DNA from: Geoanaerobacter pelophilus
Lineage (GTDB): Bacteria > Desulfobacterota > Desulfuromonadia > Geobacterales > DSM-12255
Length of the DNA: 64,000 nt
Direction: 5' to 3'
Assembly: GCF_018476885.1 (NCBI RefSeq)
Contig: NZ_JAHCVJ010000011.1
Span: 1-64,000, forward strand
Part shown: piece after piece, positions 58,992-64,000 of the stretch
Layout: each line of letters begins with the position of its first letter
Numbering within the stretch: position 1 is the first letter of the stretch
Notes under the pieces: generated by a model
Databases searched by the model: none
Seen by the model: the letters and a program-made list of their open reading frames with translations, nothing else
What the model was told of the DNA's origin: nothing
Position numbers and translations under genes: made by a program

Positions 58992-59036
58992 TCCTGAACC
59001 TCCGGTGAGACTTTACTCATTATGAATTATCGGCAG

Positions 59037-60050
59037 CTAACAGCATCCCTTTAGATAACGTTTGGCAAGCGCTTGCGCGTCAGCAGATCGTCCCATTTCT
59101 TCCAGGAGAGGAATAGCTTTCTGGGCAGCAGTCTTGGCAACAGACGGCAAATCAAGTGCGGCGATGTATTTGCCAAGTGCAGCATCACCATCGCCAAGCA
59201 TCTGCAGAACATCACCCAACATGAGCATAGCGTCATCAGCCAAATGACCGGATTCAATCATATGCTGTAGAATTGCTACAGCTTTGGGCAACCGTTCGGT
59301 TTCAATCATTAACTGAACCATTGCTAAATGGCACAGTGGATTACCTTGGTTTATGTTTAGCGCTGCATTGAGCCTTTTTTCGCAGTCAGCTAACCGATGA
59401 GACTGAAAATCAAGTAATGCGATCTCATACTCTAGGATGTCACTGCGCACATCGCGGGAAAGCTCTGATAAAATGCGGTACCCCTCTTCCAGCCTTTCAT
59501 CATGAACAGCAACGTACGCATATGCAAATCTCTCTCCCATCTGACGGTAACGCACGGAAAGATCTCCCGGCAGGGGTTGGATAAGGAGCTCATACCTTTC
59601 GGAATGAGACAGAAAATCCGTTGATATTTCAGAGGTTGCTGGAGTTGCATGATGAGATCCACTACAGGAACTGCATGAGTGACCATGACTCTTAGGTACT
59701 TCCGGAGACTCGGGAAGATCAATTTTTCGAATGAATTCCTTGGCATTTACCCGGATTGAATCGTCTTCTGCCTGTTCCATAGCCAGTTCCGCATGCTCGA
59801 TAGCTTTTTCAATATTCCCACTTTGCAAGGCATGAGCAGCTTCCTGCATATTCAGCTGTGCAAGCTGGTTGCCTGTGGCACGGAGCCTCCCGGCAAGATA
59901 CTCACTGGCCGCAATCGGGGAATCCGGTTTAATAAGTGATAACGCTTCATCATACTCATGCCTTGCCTCGGCATAGCGGCCTTCCTCATATAACCGGTCA
60001 CCACGCTGCTGGTAATGGGTGAAATCTTTTTTGAAAAAATTAAACAGCAC
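59037..60050 (-). CDS. TPR protein
   Basis: 337 aa from GTG 60050 (GAGG six bases upstream). TPR repeats: GDRLYEEGRYAEARHEYDEAL, then others to the C-terminus. A Ser/His/Cys-rich insertion HGHSCSSCSGSHH at about residues 140-152 could bind metal. Cytoplasmic. The gene lies between the IHF-like and RNA methyltransferase genes; function unknown. Confidence 0.75.
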   Translation of the reverse strand: MLFNFFKKDFTHYQQRGDRLYEEGRYAEARHEYDEALSLIKPDSPIAASEYLAGRLRATGNQLAQLNMQEAAHALQSGNIEKAIEHAELAMEQAEDDSIRVNAKEFIRKIDLPESPEVPKSHGHSCSSCSGSHHATPATSEISTDFLSHSERYELLIQPLPGDLSVRYRQMGERFAYAYVAVHDERLEEGYRILSELSRDVRSDILEYEIALLDFQSHRLADCEKRLNAALNINQGNPLCHLAMVQLMIETERLPKAVAILQHMIESGHLADDAMLMLGDVLQMLGDGDAALGKYIAALDLPSVAKTAAQKAIPLLEEMGRSADAQALAKRYLKGCC

Positions 60051-60072
60051 AATAAGCCTCGTGAAGTAAATT

Positions 60073-61386
60073 TTACAACCGCTCAAGGAGCGTAACACTT
60101 TCTATATGACTCGTCTGCGGAAACATATCAACCGGTACTGAGCGTACTACAGAATAATCCAATTTTTTTAGGATAGCAATGTCTCGTGCGAGCGTAACCG
60201 GGTCGCATGACACATATACGACCCGCTCCGGCTGTAAAGCGGGAATATATGCCATGATCGGCGCAGCTCCAGTACGCGGGGGATCGAGCACCACGACATC
60301 AAATTTTTCCTCGTTCTTCACAAGCCCGGCAACCCCGGCTTCTGCATCGGCACAGATAAAAGTGATATTTCGCACCTGGTTTGCAACAGCATTTGCCTGG
60401 GCGTCCTGAATCGAAGCATGATAAGCCTCAATACCAACAACACTTGATGACCGCTGGGCCAAAGGAAGAGTCAAATTGCCATTACCGCAAAATAAGTCCA
60501 GAACACGTTCCTTACCGGTCAGCCGCGACATTTCGCAGGCAATTGTTACCAGAATTTGATTCTGCTGAAAATTAACCTGACAAAACCCTCCCTTGCTGAA
60601 ACTAAGGCGCAGATCAGGCTGGCTATCAGATATAATGTCATAGGAAAGGGTTTCAAGCCCGGCGATATGGCGCAGGGTGCACTTCCGGCCAAGTTGCAAC
60701 CAGAGGCCGCTTGCCGAAGGAAGAAAACTTAAATGGCTATCTGAAAGAAAGCGGATGATGGCATCCTGATGGCGACCAATATAATGAACGATAACTATCG
60801 CCTTGCCATCATCGCTGGTGGCGACGTCAACCTGAGGAATCGTAGCGGTTTCCGGAGACCTGGCCAAAAAGCTTGTCAGTTCGTTGATTACTGAGTTAAC
60901 TACAGTTGAGGATATGGCGCAACATCCCGGGAACGGCACTACAAAATGTGAACCTCCCCTGAAAAAACCTATTATAGGGAGGCCATCGGCCCAATAAACC
61001 TTGATCTGCACCCGGGTACGATAGTTCCAGGGTGCATGAGACTCCCTAATCGGGGCAATAACAGCCTCATCTACCTTTGCAAAACGACTAAGCTGTTCTG
61101 TGAAAATTGCTGCCTTCATTTCGAGCTGTTTCCGATACGATACCTGCTGCAAAGAGCAGCCACCACAATCGCCGAAGACAGGGCATACCGGAGAAATCCT
61201 GTCAGGTGACGCGGTGATGACTTCCATCAATGAAGCTTCCATGTACGACTTTTTCTCTCTGGTTACCTTGGCGTAAACCAGGTCACCTGGAACAGCAAAA
61301 GGGACAAAACAGGCCTTGCCATTAACATGACCAAACCCTGCCCCGCCAAAGGCAACTTTCTCAATAGCAACTTCAATTTGCTTCAT
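60073..61386 (-). CDS. 23S rRNA (uracil-5-)-methyltransferase, RlmD/TrmA family
   Basis: 437 aa. TRAM-like N-terminus, CPVFGDCGGCSLQQVSYRKQ (4Fe-4S Cys), LDLFCGNGNLTLPLA (SAM), VVLDPPRTGAAP and VYVSCDPVTLARD (catalytic Cys). Forms m5U in rRNA. Next to a small unknown gene. Confidence 0.92.
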   Translation of the reverse strand: MKQIEVAIEKVAFGGAGFGHVNGKACFVPFAVPGDLVYAKVTREKKSYMEASLMEVITASPDRISPVCPVFGDCGGCSLQQVSYRKQLEMKAAIFTEQLSRFAKVDEAVIAPIRESHAPWNYRTRVQIKVYWADGLPIIGFFRGGSHFVVPFPGCCAISSTVVNSVINELTSFLARSPETATIPQVDVATSDDGKAIVIVHYIGRHQDAIIRFLSDSHLSFLPSASGLWLQLGRKCTLRHIAGLETLSYDIISDSQPDLRLSFSKGGFCQVNFQQNQILVTIACEMSRLTGKERVLDLFCGNGNLTLPLAQRSSSVVGIEAYHASIQDAQANAVANQVRNITFICADAEAGVAGLVKNEEKFDVVVLDPPRTGAAPIMAYIPALQPERVVYVSCDPVTLARDIAILKKLDYSVVRSVPVDMFPQTSHIESVTLLERL

Positions 61387-61387
61387 T

Positions 61388-61774
61388 CTATGAAAACCTC
61401 AGGGCATTAACAGCCTTGTTTTTGCTCTGCTTCGCAATTTCCTTTGCAACCAGTTTTACTGGGAAGTTAGGATCAGCCAGATAACTCTGAGACGATTCGA
61501 TAAACTGATCGATCAAGTGCTCCTTGACAGAACTGACTTCCTCTCTAAGCACGCCCATCCGTTCAAGGTTTTTCTGATATTTGACCATATCGCCAAGCAA
61601 CGAAACAGCATCTTCATAATTAATATTAACAGGGCAGCATTCAGGGGTCAGTTTGATTTCACAAACTACAGAAATGGAAACATGAAAAAAACCACCATAA
61701 TAATGGGAGGTTTTATCGTAAAAGGTAAGCACAATTCCGCTATCAAGCTTTATCTCGCGAATCAAATCATTCAA
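61388..61774 (-). CDS. Unknown protein (128 aa)
   Basis: Beta-rich first half (SGIVLTFYDKTSHYYGGFF, EIKLTPECCPVN) and a helical second half with charged residues. Found just upstream of the methyltransferase gene on the minus strand and divergent from infA. I do not recognise a family with certainty. Confidence 0.65.
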   Translation of the reverse strand: MNDLIREIKLDSGIVLTFYDKTSHYYGGFFHVSISVVCEIKLTPECCPVNINYEDAVSLLGDMVKYQKNLERMGVLREEVSSVKEHLIDQFIESSQSYLADPNFPVKLVAKEIAKQSKNKAVNALRFS

Positions 61775-61887
61775 TTTATAAATACCCCCAGATTGGTACG
61801 AAAGTAAAATTAACTGTATCCTGCGGCCAAGTAAAGGGGATTCTCAATAATAAAAAATGCCATGCTAGCCTGAAAGGCAATTCCAGC

Positions 61888-61916
61888 TTGCAATTTCACC
61901 GCATCCTCTGTAGAGT
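61888..61916 (+). promoter_or_regulatory. Sigma-70-like promoter of infA
   Basis: TTGCAA, 17 bp, TAGAGT, 43 bp before ATG 61960; AAGGAG lies five bases before the ATG. Confidence 0.55.
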
Positions 61917-61959
61917 ATCCACGGTTTAACTTCGTGAAGTATTTTCCAAGGAGCAATGC

Positions 61960-62178
61960 ATGAGTAAGGAAGAAGCAATAGAGGTTGAAGGAACGGTAAT
62001 CGAACCGCTCCCGAACGCCATGTTCCGGGTGAAACTGGAGAATGAGCATATCGTGCTTGCCCATATATCGGGCAAAATGCGCAAGTATTTCATAAAAATA
62101 CTCCCCGGTGACAAAGTGACAGTAGAGCTTTCACCGTATGACCTCAGCAGGGGCCGTATCACCTACCGAGTAAAGTAA
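61960..62178 (+). CDS. infA: Translation initiation factor IF-1
   Basis: 72 aa. [20 protein letters not shown] and [20 protein letters not shown] are the IF-1 OB fold. Binds the 30S A site. Precedes efp. Confidence 0.96.
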   Translation: MSKEEAIEVEGTVIEPLPNAMFRVKLENEHIVLAHISGKMRKYFIKILPGDKVTVELSPYDLSRGRITYRVK

Positions 62179-62262
62179 CAATCTGACTCCGCACCAGATA
62201 ACCACAAACAACCTGGCTCCGGCATCTGCCGCAGCCAGTATTTTTTTGAGGAGATGACGGCT

Positions 62263-62826
62263 ATGTACACAGTTGCAGACCTGAAAAAAGGTTTAAAAAT
62301 CACCCTGGATGGCTATCCTTATATCGTTATTGCCTTTGACTTTACCAAGCCGGGCAAGGGTCAGGCACTGTATCGCACCAAAATGCGCAACATGATTAAC
62401 GGCACCATCCTGGACCGAACCTACCGCTCCGGTGAGACCTTTGAACAGGCCAGCCTGGAAGACCGTAAAATGCAGTTCCTCTACAAAGAGGACGACCATT
62501 TCGTTTTCATGGACAATCAAACCTTTGAGCAGTACCGGATGAGTGAAGATGCAGTTGGTGACTCAAAGAACTACTTGATCGACAACCTGCCAGTTGATGT
62601 GCTGCTGTTCAGCGAAAAGGCGATCGGCGTCGATCTCCCCAACTTCGTCAACCTCCGGGTAACTGAGACCAGTCCCTGGGCCAAGGGTGACACCTCAGGC
62701 AGCGACTCCAAGCCGGCTACTGTTGAAACCGGTTATGTGCTGCGCGTTCCTCCCTTCATTGAAGAAGGTGAGCTGATAGTAATCGACACCAGGACCGGCG
62801 AGTACTCTACCCGCGTCAAAGGCTAG
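62263..62826 (+). CDS. efp: Elongation factor P
   Basis: 187 aa from MYTVADLKKGLK. KPGKGQA holds Lys32, the residue modified by EpmA; the three OB domains end GEYSTRVKG. Helps ribosomes past polyproline. ATG 62263 is three codons inside an alternative reading. One nucleotide before epmA. Confidence 0.95.
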   Translation: MYTVADLKKGLKITLDGYPYIVIAFDFTKPGKGQALYRTKMRNMINGTILDRTYRSGETFEQASLEDRKMQFLYKEDDHFVFMDNQTFEQYRMSEDAVGDSKNYLIDNLPVDVLLFSEKAIGVDLPNFVNLRVTETSPWAKGDTSGSDSKPATVETGYVLRVPPFIEEGELIVIDTRTGEYSTRVKG

Positions 62827-62827
62827 C

Positions 62828-63751
62828 ATGAACACCAACTGGACCATTGCCCGGCGTCGCCCGGCTCTGGAGGCCAGGGCTCGTATCATCCAGTCTATCA
62901 GGCAGTATTTCATTCAAGAGGGGTTTCTCGAAACAGAGACCCCTCTTCGCATTCCCGCCCCTGCCCCTGAATCTCATATCGATGCCATCCCTTCTGATGG
63001 ATGGTTCCTGCAGACATCGCCGGAGCTATGCATGAAACGGCTGCTGGCAGCAGGTTACGAGCGTATTTTTCAGCTCTGTCACTGCTGGCGTGCCGAAGAA
63101 CGCGGCAACAGACATCTCCCGGAATTTACCATGCTGGAATGGTATCGGGCACACTCTGATTATAATGATCTGATGGTTGACTGCGAAAACATGATGAGGA
63201 GTGTGGCTGCCACCTGCGGCAATGGTTCCACATTGATGGTCCAAGGAAAAGATGTCAAGCTCGATCGAGCGTGGCAGAGATTGACCGTTCGCGAGGCATT
63301 TGCGAGGTTCGGTGGCATAACCATGGAAGATGCCTTAGCAGCCGACCGTTTCGATGAGGTCATGGTTGAAGCGATTGAACCGCAGCTCGGAATCGGACAG
63401 CCGACCTTCCTTTGCGACTACCCTGCGGCGCGGGGTGCTCTGGCACGGTTGAAAGCTGACGACCCCTCGGTGGCAGAGCGCTTTGAGCTGTATATCAGCG
63501 GCATCGAGCTTGCCAATGGCTTTTCCGAGCTGACAGATGCTTCAGAGCAGCGTTTTAGGTTCGAACAGGAAGAGCAGTACCGGCGATCAAGCGGCCGCAT
63601 CCCCTACCCAGAACCGAGCAAATTCCTTGAAGAACTACCGGCAATGCCCCCTGCCGCCGGCATCGCCCTTGGCGTGGACCGATTGGTCATGGTCATGCTC
63701 GATGCCACCAGCATTGACCAGGTTGTTGCCTTTACCCCCGAAGAACTCTGA
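62828..63751 (+). CDS. epmA: EF-P lysyltransferase EpmA
   Basis: 307 aa, class II LysRS-like catalytic core without the anticodon domain. ETPLRIPAPAPESHIDAIP, CHCWRAEERGNRHLPEFTMLEWY and GIALGVDRLVMVML (motifs 1-3). Attaches beta-lysine to EF-P Lys32; EpmB is not in the window. Directly after efp, in one operon. Confidence 0.94.
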   Translation: MNTNWTIARRRPALEARARIIQSIRQYFIQEGFLETETPLRIPAPAPESHIDAIPSDGWFLQTSPELCMKRLLAAGYERIFQLCHCWRAEERGNRHLPEFTMLEWYRAHSDYNDLMVDCENMMRSVAATCGNGSTLMVQGKDVKLDRAWQRLTVREAFARFGGITMEDALAADRFDEVMVEAIEPQLGIGQPTFLCDYPAARGALARLKADDPSVAERFELYISGIELANGFSELTDASEQRFRFEQEEQYRRSSGRIPYPEPSKFLEELPAMPPAAGIALGVDRLVMVMLDATSIDQVVAFTPEEL

Positions 63752-63986
63752 AGGCGACTATTACCACTTTATTCCGCATAGTATCCACGCTCTGGCTTGC
63801 CCCTCCTTTCCTAAATCTATCCCTTTCTCATCCCTAGGCAGCACCCGTTTTTAATACCCATTGAAATTGTATAAAAGGTACATATTTTTAACTTTTCTTG
63901 GAAAATTCAAAATTAACGATAAACTCTAACCGTTAAATACAGATCTGATGCGGATTTTAATGGTAGCTAATCAAATGGAGGCAATT
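63752..63986. other. Intergenic, nothing definite
   Basis: About 235 bp after epmA, AT-rich towards its end. No clear terminator; some repeated CCTTTC/TCCCTT runs. Confidence 0.4.
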
Positions 63987-64000
63987 TTGACTCTTCCCGA
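63987..64000 (+). CDS. Possible start of next gene (TTG), cut by window
   Basis: GGAGG at 63977-63981 lies five bases before TTG 63987. Only four codons are inside the window, so nothing can be said of the product. Confidence 0.3.

Noticed and set aside
1-64000. tRNA, rRNA or CRISPR array
   Set aside because: No cloverleaf, rRNA-like stretch or regularly spaced direct repeats of CRISPR type were seen on either strand; a tRNAscan or CRISPR search would settle it.

Overview
The window reads as a Geobacteraceae (Desulfuromonadota) chromosome carrying most of a Mu-like transposable prophage. The host assignment rests on gene content and is inferred: an iorA-iorB-paaK-ACT-liv cluster, a CheV and an HD-GYP response regulator, a small c-type cytochrome, an OmpA-type porin, and efp next to epmA.

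Positions 1 to about 36.5 kb are prophage. Apart from the repressor and one cargo gene, every phage gene is on the minus strand, so the phage map reads right to left. In that direction: possible left-end sequences (36.35-36.52 kb); an exported cargo gene and a CI/C-like repressor on the plus strand; a Ner-like regulator; transposase A and its ATPase partner B; an early block of about 20 small genes rich in zinc-ribbon miniproteins, including DUF3164, a PAPS-reductase-like protein and a gp16-like protein; a Mor/C-family activator; a lysis cassette with a GH19 endolysin; a 7-kb block of exported fibre-like proteins; a packaging and head module (gp25-gp26-gp27-gp28-gp29-F-G-I/Z-decoration-capsid-gp35-gp36-gp37); and a long non-contractile-type tail module (tube, frameshifted chaperones, tape measure) that runs off the left edge. 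No phage gene in the window looks broken, so the element may be intact. Its distal end is outside the window.

Several phage features are unusual. Major capsid protein and large terminase both begin with hydrophobic signal-peptide-like segments after good ribosome sites. A series of fibre-like proteins between lysis and packaging genes all have Sec-type leaders, and one gene there encodes a CxxCH haem-binding motif. The two predicted late transcripts, starting at the endolysin and at protease I where Mu has Plys and PI, share an inverted-repeat box, a fixed 15-nt spacing and a 38-nt stem-loop with compensatory base changes beside the start codon. A 61-bp attC-like site lies between two early genes.

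From 36.7 kb the sequence is host: a queD-queE-creatininase cluster; a small Fis-like protein; cheV plus an HD-GYP regulator; and an 11-gene minus-strand cluster (iorA, iorB, paaK, ACT protein, two livK copies, livH, livM, livG, livF, second paaK) that suggests uptake of branched-chain or aromatic amino acids and oxidation of aryl-pyruvates and aryl-acetates through CoA thioesters. Then follow a monohaem cytochrome, a Ppx/GppA phosphatase with a Na/Pi symporter, an OmpA-type envelope group, an HU/IHF protein, a TPR protein, a TrmA-family RNA methyltransferase, and the translation genes infA, efp and epmA.
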